A stretch of 64,000 nucleotides of DNA from JACWAE01 sp963847595 (GTDB taxonomy: Bacteria; Chloroflexota; Dehalococcoidia; SZUA-161), in contig CAWKAJ010000001.1 of NCBI GenBank assembly GCA_963847595.1, positions 496,001 through 560,000 of the forward strand, in the 5' to 3' direction. The notes under the pieces were generated by a model, which did no database searches, had not been told where the DNA came from, and saw only the letters and a list, made by a program, of their open reading frames with translations. Numbering within the stretch: the first letter of the stretch is position 1; the number at the start of each line of letters is the position of its first letter. This document shows, piece by piece, positions 35,254 through 42,413 of this stretch. A program made the position numbers and the translations under genes.

Positions 35254-35694
35254 ATGCTGCCAGACAGCGATAAAATCAAGATTCGAAGGATGGTCGGGGC
35301 AGACCTGGACAAGGTGGAAGCGATAGATAGAGCGCTTGCCGGTGAAAGGCGGGCCTTGTCTTGGCCATTAAGAGTTGAAACTGAGTGGGCAGTATATCGT
35401 CCGGCGTTAAGCTATGTGGCCGAACTGGGGGATGAGATAGTAGGTTTCTTATTAGGGGACATAAGAGGCGCGGAATACGGGACAAATATAAGTGGCTGGA
35501 TAGATATGATGGGTGTCGCACCTCAGTATCAGCATCAGAGAATAGGGCGAATGCTAGTAGAGACATTTCGTGAAGAATGCAAGCGAAATCGGGTCAAGGC
35601 AAGAGTTATTGTCAGGGAGGATGATGAACGCCTAACGAGATTTTGGACATCTGTGGGCTTCCAGAGGGGGAAGCTGGTTAGCTTCGAAGGTTAA
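35254..35694 (+). CDS. GNAT N-acetyltransferase, copy 2 (tandem paralogue)
   Basis: The 146-aa product aligns end to end with the upstream gene: IRRMVGADLDKVEAIDRALA, IVGFLLGDIRGAEYG, SGWIDMMGVAPQYQHQRIG and VIVREDDERLTRFWTSVGF. Here the acetyl-CoA loop is YQHQRIGRMLVETF. The pair arose by tandem duplication with moderate divergence. Such duplicates often differ in substrate. ATG 35254 follows AAGGGAAGAG. A strong hairpin lies downstream at 35838-35863. Confidence 0.82.
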   Translation: MLPDSDKIKIRRMVGADLDKVEAIDRALAGERRALSWPLRVETEWAVYRPALSYVAELGDEIVGFLLGDIRGAEYGTNISGWIDMMGVAPQYQHQRIGRMLVETFREECKRNRVKARVIVREDDERLTRFWTSVGFQRGKLVSFEG

Positions 35695-35837
35695 AACCGA
35701 GGACACTTATCTTCTAAAGTTCGAAATTGTACGCACACAATTGCTTGTTTCGTGCAGTCCGATAAACAATAGTGGCTCGACTCGCTCTCAATATCGCATT
35801 CCTTCCAGCCCTTCCGTTCTTGGAATTTTAACAAAGA

Positions 35838-35863
35838 GGGGCGCAGGATTCGACCTACGCCCC
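35838..35863. terminator. Bidirectional terminator-like hairpin at the left edge of the mobile element
   Basis: GGGGCGCAGG, loop ATTCGA, CCTACGCCCC: a 10-bp stem with a six-base loop, flanked by A-rich sequence on the left and T-rich on the right. It lies between convergent genes (GNAT copy 2 and the sigma-like gene). Read on the minus strand its loop resembles a tRNA T-arm, but the loop is one base short and no tRNA body is present. Confidence 0.6.
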
Positions 35864-35913
35864 TTTCTCTTGGGCTACCAGTGGGGACGGACGGGGGCAT
35901 GAGTTCAAGCGTT

Positions 35914-36957
35914 CTAGGCTACGGCTACAGGTTCTTTTGCCCTGGCTTCGACTTGTGCTCGTTTTTCAGCTTCCATGCAGATAGCCTTGCGCACCGTCCG
36001 GGTGGCGTGATGAAACTCCCTCGCTATCTGCTTGATGTTCTTTTGCTCCACAAAGTAGGCTTGCCGGATGAGCTCCATTTTATCAGGCAGTGGCTCAGGC
36101 AGTAGATCGCCTGGCTGCGCAGCTACCAGCAGCGGGGTGAGAGGACGGCCACGACCGTTCTCCCTCTTCATCTCCCTGATCAGCCCTTGCCTTACCAGGG
36201 GGTCACAGTACCAGCCGAGTTCCCGGGGAGAGAGGTTGAGGCAGCGGTAGAGATCCCGCCTGCTCATCCCCCCATTGTCCCTGAGAAGAGACAGGATGGT
36301 TTCCTCCAGGTCATACCAATTTCGGGCCGGTATCCTCTTCGGCTTTTCCTTCTTCCCGTTGTCACGCCACCGCTTGAGGTATGCTTTATCTTCACCGCTC
36401 AGAGGTATCCCGGCTATTTCTTTGTAGCCGATCATGGTGAGCTTTCGCGGGAGGCGCCGGAGCAGAGCCCTGGCGTCAACCCAGGCGTCCAGGTCCAGGG
36501 CGTTGTCATCGGCAAGGACTTCCCAAAGCTCCAGGCCATCGGCGACGATGGCCTGGTTGAGGCTAAAGAAGCGCTTCGCCTTGCGGCACCGGAGATTCGG
36601 ACTCTCATCCCTGCACCTTTGTCTCTGCTCTTTGCCGCAGTTCCCGCAATCTACGATAATGCCCCTGGCCCGCATCCTTTCCTTCTCCCAGTAAGCGGTT
36701 AGCTCGTAGCTGCAAACCCGCATCATGCCGGCCTCAGTCAGTGGCTTCCCCTTTGCCTCATACTTCGCCTTTACCTTTGCCATCTCCAGGATAAGGTCGT
36801 GTCGAAAGTCCTCCCTATCCTCGAGCTTTACCTTGCGGACAAAGTATTCGGCTATCTTGGCATATGTCCTCCAGTCACCCTCCAGGTCACCGGCCAGGGC
36901 TTCGTTCTCACCATCGCCAGGCCGGTATCCTCTGTAGCTGGAGTAGGTGTACTCCAT
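35914..36957 (-). CDS. Sigma-factor-like helix-turn-helix protein of the mobile element
   Basis: The 347-aa protein has an N-terminal helical region like sigma region 2 (AKIAEYFVRKVKLEDREDFR, then MMRVCSYELTAYWEKERMRA). A four-Cys cluster follows (DCGNCGKEQRQRCRDE and LRCRKAK), then a winged-helix segment (LLRDNGGMSRRDLYRCLN) and a C-terminal HTH (KNIKQIAREFHHATRTVRKA). It probably regulates transcription of the element. ATG 36957 follows GGGGTGAG. It is the outermost gene of the leftward arm. I do not recognise a named family. Confidence 0.65.
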   Translation of the reverse strand: MEYTYSSYRGYRPGDGENEALAGDLEGDWRTYAKIAEYFVRKVKLEDREDFRHDLILEMAKVKAKYEAKGKPLTEAGMMRVCSYELTAYWEKERMRARGIIVDCGNCGKEQRQRCRDESPNLRCRKAKRFFSLNQAIVADGLELWEVLADDNALDLDAWVDARALLRRLPRKLTMIGYKEIAGIPLSGEDKAYLKRWRDNGKKEKPKRIPARNWYDLEETILSLLRDNGGMSRRDLYRCLNLSPRELGWYCDPLVRQGLIREMKRENGRGRPLTPLLVAAQPGDLLPEPLPDKMELIRQAYFVEQKNIKQIAREFHHATRTVRKAICMEAEKRAQVEARAKEPVAVA

Positions 36958-36988
36958 GCGCTCACCCCCTTCATGGCCATATAAAACA

Positions 36989-37060
36989 AAGAGCCTCTAA
37001 CACCGATGACGGGAGGCAAGGCTTCGCCCCACCCCCCTAGCTGTGGCGTTAGAGGCTCTT
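36989..37060. repeat. Long inverted repeat upstream of the sigma-like gene
   Basis: AAGAGCCTCTAACACC at 36989-37004 pairs with GGCGTTAGAGGCTCTT at 37045-37060 (15 of 16), enclosing about 40 bases rich in G then C. It is too long-looped for a simple terminator and sits in the 5' region of the sigma-like gene. It could be an operator or a structured leader. Confidence 0.6.
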
Positions 37061-37061
37061 A

Positions 37062-37104
37062 GAAAGCAAAAAGACTCTCGGTTAATGAGAGTCTTTTTGC
37101 TTTC
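37062..37104. terminator. Very strong bidirectional terminator
   Basis: An 18-bp perfect stem (37062-37079 with 37087-37104, GAAAGCAAAAAGACTCTC and its complement) closes a 7-base loop. The stem carries A and T runs on both sides, so it terminates on either strand. It follows the stop of the leftward gene at 37136. Confidence 0.85.
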
Positions 37105-37135
37105 GTTTCGATTACTTAACCTTGATGGAATTTAC

Positions 37136-37810
37136 TTAACTGAGATAGTGTGCAATTGCTTTATTGCACGTTAGTTCAACCTCTTTTTGTACTTCTATGG
37201 GCAAGCCCTTGCCATAGCGGATAAACTTCCGCTTTTTGTTTTTGCTAACTCTAGCTAGAGGTGCTTGTAAGTCAACGAGTAACCGAGTATAGCTAGACGC
37301 AATTCGTACTTTGGCGAACGGCTTGAAGTTAAGGCCGCTTATCCCTAAACACTCAACATAGTATTGGGGTTGAGAGTCTAGGTATATCTCCCTGCCGATT
37401 GCCGAGAATTGCCCTCTGAGCTTCCCGACTTCGGGGATAGTGTGGAGTAGTCGGGAGATTGCTTTACGCTCAAAAGCCCTTGATTGCCTATCCTCTCTTA
37501 CCCAATCCTCTATAACTTCCGCTAGTCTCAAGTCATAGAGGCGGATTACTTCGGGAGTTGTTACCCAATCGGGGATTAGCTTATATTCAACAGTCCAAAG
37601 CGGTTGACCGTTGTTATCAAGTATGGGATTGCCGTATCTATCCACACACTTGATTGGCTTTGGCTTTATCCCGAACAAGGGTGTGAGCTTGTGATATATG
37701 TAATGCTTGAAGTCATCGCAAGCCGTATGGCCTAACAAGCAACGATTGCCGTACTTCGCCCAGAGGTCTAATAATTGGGCTTGCCGTTCGTTCGTTGCCC
37801 ACTTCGGCAT
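37136..37810 (-). CDS. Mobile-element hypothetical protein, 224 aa
   Basis: The N-terminus (LLDLWAKYGNRCLLGHTACD then DFKHYIYHK) has the look of an HNH-type zinc region. The middle (LAEVIEDWVREDRQSRAFER) is helical, and a conserved-looking block reads RGQFSAIGREIYLDSQPQYY then LGISGLNFKPFAKVRIASSY. The pattern suggests a conserved protein of related elements rather than a random ORF. It has no recognised function. It is followed by an 18-bp terminator and preceded by one arm of a 37-bp inverted repeat. Confidence 0.6.
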   Translation of the reverse strand: MPKWATNERQAQLLDLWAKYGNRCLLGHTACDDFKHYIYHKLTPLFGIKPKPIKCVDRYGNPILDNNGQPLWTVEYKLIPDWVTTPEVIRLYDLRLAEVIEDWVREDRQSRAFERKAISRLLHTIPEVGKLRGQFSAIGREIYLDSQPQYYVECLGISGLNFKPFAKVRIASSYTRLLVDLQAPLARVSKNKKRKFIRYGKGLPIEVQKEVELTCNKAIAHYLS

Positions 37811-37823
37811 ATATCCCCCTCTC

Positions 37824-37860
37824 TCACTCTAGCCCTAATTCGGGGGGTGATATACGCTTA
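37824..37860 (+). repeat. Left arm of a 37/38-bp inverted repeat flanking one gene
   Basis: TCACTCTAGCCCTAATTCGG through ATATACGCTTA. Its inverted partner at 38443-38480 matches at about 34 positions. The arm lies 31 bases beyond the stop of the enclosed gene. Confidence 0.85.
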
Positions 37861-37890
37861 TGTATTGGCTTTGCTCGCTATCGGTTCGGG

Positions 37891-38418
37891 TTATGCTGGT
37901 ACTGGTTCGGGTTGGGCTTCAGTTTGGGGAGCTTCGGACTGGGCTTCGGCTTTATCCTGCTTCGCTATAGCTTCGGCCATAGCTTCGGCCACCGCCTTGC
38001 TTATCGCTATCCTGTCGGCCTCTCTGATGGGCTTCCCTGCCTCTATGCTGGTGCTCACTTCGGCCTTGTATTTGTCGGGTTCGGCTTTGCGGACTGTTGC
38101 GGAGAAATGTTGAAGGTTCGCCACAAGGTTCTCACGAACCATCTTGACTCCTTCGCCCAATTCCTTCGCCACCCTGATAACAGGCTTGCCCGTATTGGGG
38201 TTAAACTTCGCAACTCCATCCTTGCCGTACGCTAACCGAAGCGGTGCGCCTAAAGCTTCAGGGGGTATAACCGTTTTGCCCATCACGTTAGAGGCTGTAA
38301 AGAACGGAAGCCACACAGTCTCAAGGTCAACGCTCCAAACCTTACGCCCTTGCGGTTTGCTCGGTGCAGGATTGAGCAACATAGCGATATACTCAGGGGT
38401 TGTAAACTCGACTGTCAT
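37891..38418 (-). CDS. Mobile-element hypothetical protein enclosed by inverted repeats, 175 aa
   Basis: The 175-aa product has an N-terminal domain (FTTPEYIAMLLNPAPSKPQG, then KVWSVDLETVWLPFFTASNV and GKTVIPPEALGAPLRLAYGK) and a C-terminal low-complexity Ala/Glu/Gln tail (AVAEAMAEAIAKQDKAEAQS). The DNA of the tail contains repeated AGCTTCGGCC units on the plus strand, so its length probably varies. The gene is neatly enclosed by a 37-bp inverted repeat, 31 bases after its stop and 25 bases before its start. It could be a single-strand DNA-binding or replication accessory protein, but no motif proves this. Confidence 0.6.
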   Translation of the reverse strand: MTVEFTTPEYIAMLLNPAPSKPQGRKVWSVDLETVWLPFFTASNVMGKTVIPPEALGAPLRLAYGKDGVAKFNPNTGKPVIRVAKELGEGVKMVRENLVANLQHFSATVRKAEPDKYKAEVSTSIEAGKPIREADRIAISKAVAEAMAEAIAKQDKAEAQSEAPQTEAQPEPVPA

Positions 38419-38442
38419 ACGCTTTCACCTCTCAATTAGATT

Positions 38443-38480
38443 TAAGCGTATATCAAACCCCCGAATCAGGGCTAGAGTGA
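38443..38480 (-). repeat. Right arm of the inverted repeat flanking one gene
   Basis: Reverse complement of the left arm with about four differences (TCACTCTAGCCCTGATTCGG through ATATACGCTTA on the minus strand). It lies in the promoter/leader region 25 bases upstream of the gene start at 38418. Confidence 0.85.
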
Positions 38481-39035
38481 TGAATGACTTACTAATCCAC
38501 TTTCGGCCTATCCCTTGCCGATTCTAGGGGCTTTCGCCCTATTCCCTATAAGGGTTTGGCCTAATCGTTCGGGTTAGCTACCCATCAAGGTCAAGTCATT
38601 TTTTGTTAAGGTGCTGAAGCTATTTACACTCTCGAAACATAGCTCTGCGAACAGCATACTTTACAAAAGTACCTTTTGTATATAAAAAGAAGTAGCTAGT
38701 TCTTCAATTGAAGCTGAAAATCGTAGTTTTGGTGAGAGTTAGCTTCGATTTTGCAAAATATAGAGGATTGCCAGCGGAATTTACATAAGGATATTATGAA
38801 GCTAACTCAGGATGAGTAGCCGCTATCAGGTCTGCCCAGGGCAGCACGGCTGTTTCTCCCTGGGAGTTCAGCGAGTAGAAGACTCGTTCCTGGAGAAAAG
38901 CATACTGAGCAGGTTCCCGCCTACCTGTACGCTACGCCCGGGGCCAGGTGGACCAGATCGGATCACCGGAGCACCGCCAGGGCCAGGACCAGGGCCAGTT
39001 CCTACCACTTTCGAGCGTTGTCAAGTAAATGGCTG
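38481..39035. other. Intergenic stretch within the mobile element
   Basis: This holds several small GC hairpins at 38520-38580. Bases 38935-38956 are identical to 41086-41107 (CGCCCGGGGCCAGGTGGACC plus two bases). A plus-strand frame at 38812-39081 encoding PGPGG repeats is not accepted as a gene. Confidence 0.4.
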
Positions 39036-39563
39036 CTACCGTTTCAGCGACCGTTCCAGCGCCAGCCGTGCATTACGATAATGCACGGCGATCGCCTTGT
39101 CACACGTCCTCTCAGACAGCCAGTCCAACTGCTCTGGAGTTAAACGGTCAAGCCAAGCATCTATATAGGCCCAATTTGATGGAGCTGAAATATCCTTGAT
39201 CACATAGTTTGGAACAGCTCGTACTTGGGCCCTTTTTCTGTCGAGCTCAGCGTCTAACAGGGCTAACTCGTTTTTCTTGGCGGAGAACTCTCGATCTAGC
39301 CCCGCGGCTAATTGTTTTTTCCCAACCTCGATAGATTTCACTAATGTTGCATTCCAGGCTTCCTTTCCCCGAATTTCTTTGTTCAAACGGTCAACTTCTT
39401 CGTTCAAGCTGGCCTTGCGGCGTTCCAAAGCCCCAAAGTCAATCCCCAAGTCCTTCCTGACTTTGGCAATATCACGAAGGCTAACTTTAAACTCAGTTGC
39501 TATCGCCCGGGTCGATTTACCAGCGTCCAGCGCCTCTTTAATCTGATCAATCTTTGATACCAT
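39036..39563 (-). CDS. HTH plus coiled-coil DNA-binding protein of the mobile element
   Basis: The 175-aa protein begins with an HTH of the resolvase/MerR-like type (IKEALDAGKSTRAIATEFKV). A long heptad coiled coil follows from about residue 45 to 110 (RRKASLNEEVDRLNKEIRGK), then a C-terminal domain (WAYIDAWLDRLTPEQLDWLS). It probably dimerises through the coiled coil. Four GGTATCA direct repeats overlap its ribosome-binding site and start codon, an arrangement expected for autoregulation. It faces the iteron region, so it may bind the origin. Confidence 0.7.
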   Translation of the reverse strand: MVSKIDQIKEALDAGKSTRAIATEFKVSLRDIAKVRKDLGIDFGALERRKASLNEEVDRLNKEIRGKEAWNATLVKSIEVGKKQLAAGLDREFSAKKNELALLDAELDRKRAQVRAVPNYVIKDISAPSNWAYIDAWLDRLTPEQLDWLSERTCDKAIAVHYRNARLALERSLKR

Positions 39564-39589
39564 TGATACCTCCTGATACCGTTGATACC
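39555..39589 (-). promoter_or_regulatory. Four GGTATCA direct repeats overlapping the ribosome-binding site and start codon
   Basis: TGATACC occurs at 39555-39561, 39564-39570, 39574-39580 and 39583-39589, spaced 9, 10 and 9 bases. On the minus strand the second and third copies carry the AGGAGGT ribosome-binding site and the ATG of the HTH/coiled-coil gene. Helical phasing suggests an operator for a repeating protein. Confidence 0.7.
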
Positions 39590-40548
39590 ATTATTTTAGG
39601 GCATTATTTCGAAATATCAAATGAACGTATTTCTCAGCGCATTTCGGCGGATCACAGCAGGCCATTGACATTAGGCATTAGCCGCAGTCATTGATATCGG
39701 TGGACTAGCATGACCTTAGTGTCCATGGCACGGTTATTGAGAGAGCTGGCGAAGCACTCGGATTCTTTGAGCCAGGCAAATAGAATGTTGTGGTCCGCCG
39801 AAATGCGCCGTCCAGGAGCGTCCAGATGCCAAAGGGATGGACAAATGGACTTGGACATAGAAAACTCAAAAGTCCTGGACTTTCGACTCCCCAAAGTCCA
39901 AAGTCGAAAAAGTCGTCGTGAACGTGGGGGCCGCCGAAATGTCGTTTACCATGCCCCCAAACCCGCTCAAATGGCCAACAGACGGTTGGACTTTTAGCTT
40001 CAATTAAGACGTCGACAAGATGTCCAAAGACCTGTCCACAACACCTCTATTTAACCTCCGTGGGGGAGGTATAGTTGTTCCCTGAAGCTGTGGTGCGGCG
40101 AAATGCCTGTTCAAATTCGTCCAAATCCGTTCAAATATCAAATGGATGGACGGACGGACAGACGGACGAAATCACGTTCAATTTCTGGAGAATTTCTGGT
40201 ATCACACCATGACCTCGTCACGATGCCCGGCCACCATGGCAAATGATAGGGGCAGCCTGGCAACGATGTTCACGATGCCCATTAAAATATCCCATCCATC
40301 CATGTGGGCCTCCTCAGTTCACTTGTCCTTCTTTTTTCGTCATTGTCAACTCATGATAAATTAGTACCGACAGGTCACTGATAAATACGTTCGGTACGAC
40401 TTTTACAGGTCAGTGACTCGGGGAAAGTCAGGCCGCACGTTTACGCTAATAAAAAAGTTTCGAACCTGACAACGCCAAAAAGTGCGTTAATCTAAAAATG
40501 TAAGTATGACGGTCATAGATGACTCATAACGACTCATAGGGGGTCAAC
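39590..40548. other. Non-coding centre of the mobile element with iterons; candidate replication origin
   Basis: About 960 bases between divergent gene arms. CCGCCGAAATG-type motifs lie at 39637-39652 (inverted), 39793-39809, 39929-39941 and 40093-40107 (as TGCGGCGAAATGC); a further copy is at 40824-40840. GTTCAAA/GTCCAAA units with ~10-base spacing lie at 40108-40137. Nested inverted repeats occur at 40364-40417: GTACCGA with TCGGTAC, and GTCACTGA with TCAGTGAC. GACTCATA is duplicated at 40521-40538. Confidence 0.6.
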
Positions 40549-40824
40549 ATGGCGAAATGGCTAATTCAGGGCACGGATAAGACAGAGGAAGGGACTGAAA
40601 AAGGCTGGCAGCGACTGAATGCGACCAGGAATAGAGAGACAGAATTCAAGGCGAAGCCCATAATCTTTGTTGATGACCGCGGAACGACTCATGCCGACGT
40701 CGATAACCCAATGGATGTAAGAAAGGCCAGCCTGCTGGTTAAGGGGAAGGAAAAGGAAGTGCAGGGCCGGTCCTCAGCTGGATTTTCCTTCAAGTTTCTG
40801 CGGTTGCCAAGCAGCCTGCTGTAG
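40549..40824 (+). CDS. Small mobile-element protein, IQGTDK family copy 1
   Basis: The 91-aa product starts AKWLIQGTDKTEEGTEKGWQ, and this N-terminal ~25 residues are nearly repeated in the gene at 40978. Its C-terminal part (KAKPIIFVDDRGTTHADVDN, then KASLLVKGKEKEVQGRSS) differs. The ATG at 40549 follows GGGGGTC, with duplicated GACTCATA just upstream. An iteron array starts exactly at its stop codon. The shared head with different tails recalls modular phage-type small proteins. No function is recognised. Confidence 0.55.
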   Translation: MAKWLIQGTDKTEEGTEKGWQRLNATRNRETEFKAKPIIFVDDRGTTHADVDNPMDVRKASLLVKGKEKEVQGRSSAGFSFKFLRLPSSLL

Positions 40825-40901
40825 TCCGCCGAAATGCGCCGTTCAAATGCGTCTAAATCCGTTCAAGTGCCTGTTCAAATGCGTCCAAATCTGTTCAAAA
40901 T
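40824..40901. repeat. Iteron array 2: six ~10-12-base GTTCAAA/GTCCAAA units
   Basis: After a GTCCGCCGAAATGCGCC motif (40824-40840) come GTTCAAATGC, GTCTAAATCC, GTTCAAGTGCCT, GTTCAAATGC, GTCCAAATCT and GTTCAAAATT in direct succession. The same order of units appears at 40108-40137. Arrays of this sort are typical of plasmid origins. Confidence 0.75.
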
Positions 40902-40930
40902 TGACAAGAGGACAAAGTCTATTAGCATAT

Positions 40931-40974
40931 AGAGGTCTTTAGGAGGTCGTCAGGAGGTCCGCATACGGGAGGTC
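40931..40974 (+). promoter_or_regulatory. Repeated AGGTC units leading into the ribosome-binding site
   Basis: AGAGGTC (40931), AGGAGGTC (40941), AGGAGGTC (40952) and GGGAGGTC (40967) precede ATG 40978. Only the last is at Shine-Dalgarno distance; the others may be operator copies or ribosome standby sites. Confidence 0.55.
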
Positions 40975-40977
40975 GCC

Positions 40978-41250
40978 ATGTCGGAATGGGTTATTCAGGG
41001 CACAGATAAGGAAGATGAAGGTACTGAGGAGGGCTGGAAGCGCGTTAACGCCAGCAGGAAGCCCGTTCAAAACAGTGGCAGTCCTCGCCCGGGGCCAGGT
41101 GGACCAGCAGCAGGGGGCCCCAGGGCAGGCTTTCCGGTAGCTATTGCCAGGGGGGGTTCCCTAGCATCATCGTTGAACTCTAGGTATAGCTATATTGAGG
41201 GGAGAGGGTATGCTCTGTCAAGGACATGGGTTCGTAAAAATTTCCGCTGA
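40978..41250 (+). CDS. Small mobile-element protein, IQGTDK family copy 2
   Basis: The 90-aa product begins SEWVIQGTDKEDEGTEEGWK and RVNASRK, matching copy 1, then departs into a Gly/Pro-rich segment (PGPGGPAAGGPRAGF) and a basic tail. The DNA of the departure point contains an iteron-like CCGTTCAAAACAG followed by the 22-base segment also found at 38935-38956. The tail may therefore derive from recombination with that locus. It may be a functional variant or a decaying duplicate. Confidence 0.45.
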   Translation: MSEWVIQGTDKEDEGTEEGWKRVNASRKPVQNSGSPRPGPGGPAAGGPRAGFPVAIARGGSLASSLNSRYSYIEGRGYALSRTWVRKNFR

Positions 41251-41471
41251 CACCCGCCATCTGGCTGGCGGGAAGAAAGTTGACAAAAGTTGGTGTCCTG
41301 ATACAGTGAGAACGGATGCCAACTTTGTTTATTGAAGCCTATACCGTCAGATAAAGAGTCTGGTATTTGCCTGAATTGAATATCGGCGGTATGAAGGTGA
41401 ACTCCTCCAACCACGGCTGGAGACCAAGTTCGCCGCGTAGTTTACGGGATTCAAATCGATGCGAAATAGCA

Positions 41472-42347
41472 ATGGCTACGGAAAATAGAGTAACACAGCA
41501 AAAGCTCACCGGTAGACAAGAGGGGCCAAGCTCGCCCTTTTCCCCTAAAGAGGCAATCCGTTTCCTTGACACCACCGTTGCCAAGTTTTTCTTATTAGCA
41601 GAACTGCGTGAAATTCCAGAATTCAGCGAGGAATGGAGACATGCTAGGCAGATTCCACAAATGGTCATAGAGGCTATAATGCCCAAACTGGAAGAGATTT
41701 TCGCAAACTTGTCGCCAGAAGCTCGTGGTGCGCTTTTATCACTAGGCGAAGCTGCCTACGGGCTATATGACAAGGATACGCAAGACGAAGCGCAACTAGC
41801 TGCTACTAAACTTAAGCCCCTAGAAGATGCCATCACAGAGGGAATAAAGGCGGATTATCTGTCTCGTTTGGAAGCTCTTGTAGAGCCTTTAGGAGTGCCG
41901 GGGCTCGTAGGCTACATGCGAATAATGGATTACCGGGAATGGGGACTTACCCAGGTATCCCAGGGGCCAGTTGCCGGGCCTCTGCGTGACTTGGTAGAAT
42001 CCTCAGTTTTCAAAGCATTCACTGACCTAAGCCCTATCGAAGCATTATCGCAAAGACGGGCCGCAATAAAAAGAAGTATGACCCGGAAAATAAGTCCTGT
42101 GAGCCAGCATATCAAGCGGTATGACTTGGTGCAGCGAATACGGCTTTGGGTAAGGAACGTGGTATATGGAGAGTCAATTAAGGATATAGCATCTAGACTT
42201 CAAGCTGATTTGCAGCGAGGGGAAGATAAAGGATACAACCGCGACCAATGGATAAAAAAACAAATAAGAGACACATCCCGAATTTTAGGTTTTAAGCGGC
42301 CACCAGGTCGCCCACGAAAAGGGGGGGGCTTACGCCAGTGGAAATGA
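41472..42347 (+). CDS. Mobile-element protein with an AT-hook-like C-terminus
   Basis: The 291-aa product from ATG 41472 is mostly helical (EAIRFLDTTVAKFFLLAELR, then EIFANLSPEARGALLSLGEA). It has a late basic segment (IKRYDLVQRIRLWVRNVVYG) and ends with an AT-hook-like KRPPGRPRKGGG. Upstream in-frame starts (TTG 41367, ATG 41391) would add 27-35 residues of non-conserved look. An AT-hook suggests binding of AT-rich DNA. A 10-bp terminator at 42388-42413 follows it. No known replication or partition domain is recognised. Confidence 0.6.
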   Translation: MATENRVTQQKLTGRQEGPSSPFSPKEAIRFLDTTVAKFFLLAELREIPEFSEEWRHARQIPQMVIEAIMPKLEEIFANLSPEARGALLSLGEAAYGLYDKDTQDEAQLAATKLKPLEDAITEGIKADYLSRLEALVEPLGVPGLVGYMRIMDYREWGLTQVSQGPVAGPLRDLVESSVFKAFTDLSPIEALSQRRAAIKRSMTRKISPVSQHIKRYDLVQRIRLWVRNVVYGESIKDIASRLQADLQRGEDKGYNRDQWIKKQIRDTSRILGFKRPPGRPRKGGGLRQWK

Positions 42348-42387
42348 TGGTTAAGTAGTACCTTTTTACCTAGCATAAAGGTATTAG

Positions 42388-42413
42388 ACTCGTTGGTGAG
42401 ATGACCAACGAGT
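42388..42413. terminator. Intrinsic terminator overlapping the start of the next ORF
   Basis: ACTCGTTGGT, loop GAGATG, ACCAACGAGT followed by TTTTTTAT: a perfect 10-bp stem with T-tract. The loop contains the ATG at 42401 that opens the XRE frame, so that ATG is a doubtful start. Confidence 0.85.

Noticed and set aside
35838..35863. tRNA 3' end on the minus strand (T-arm-like GTAGG-TCGAAT-CCTGC)
   Set aside because: The loop is one base short, the stem continues directly into a perfect GGGGC/GCCCC extension, and no anticodon or D arm is present upstream. A terminator hairpin explains it better.
37890..38000. AGCTTCGGCC repeats as a non-coding repeat array
   Set aside because: They are the coding sequence of the Ala/Glu-rich tail of the gene at 37891-38418.
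38812..39081. Plus-strand ORF with PGPGGP repeats
   Set aside because: It overlaps the end of the HTH/coiled-coil gene on the other strand, lacks a ribosome-binding site and has low-complexity composition.
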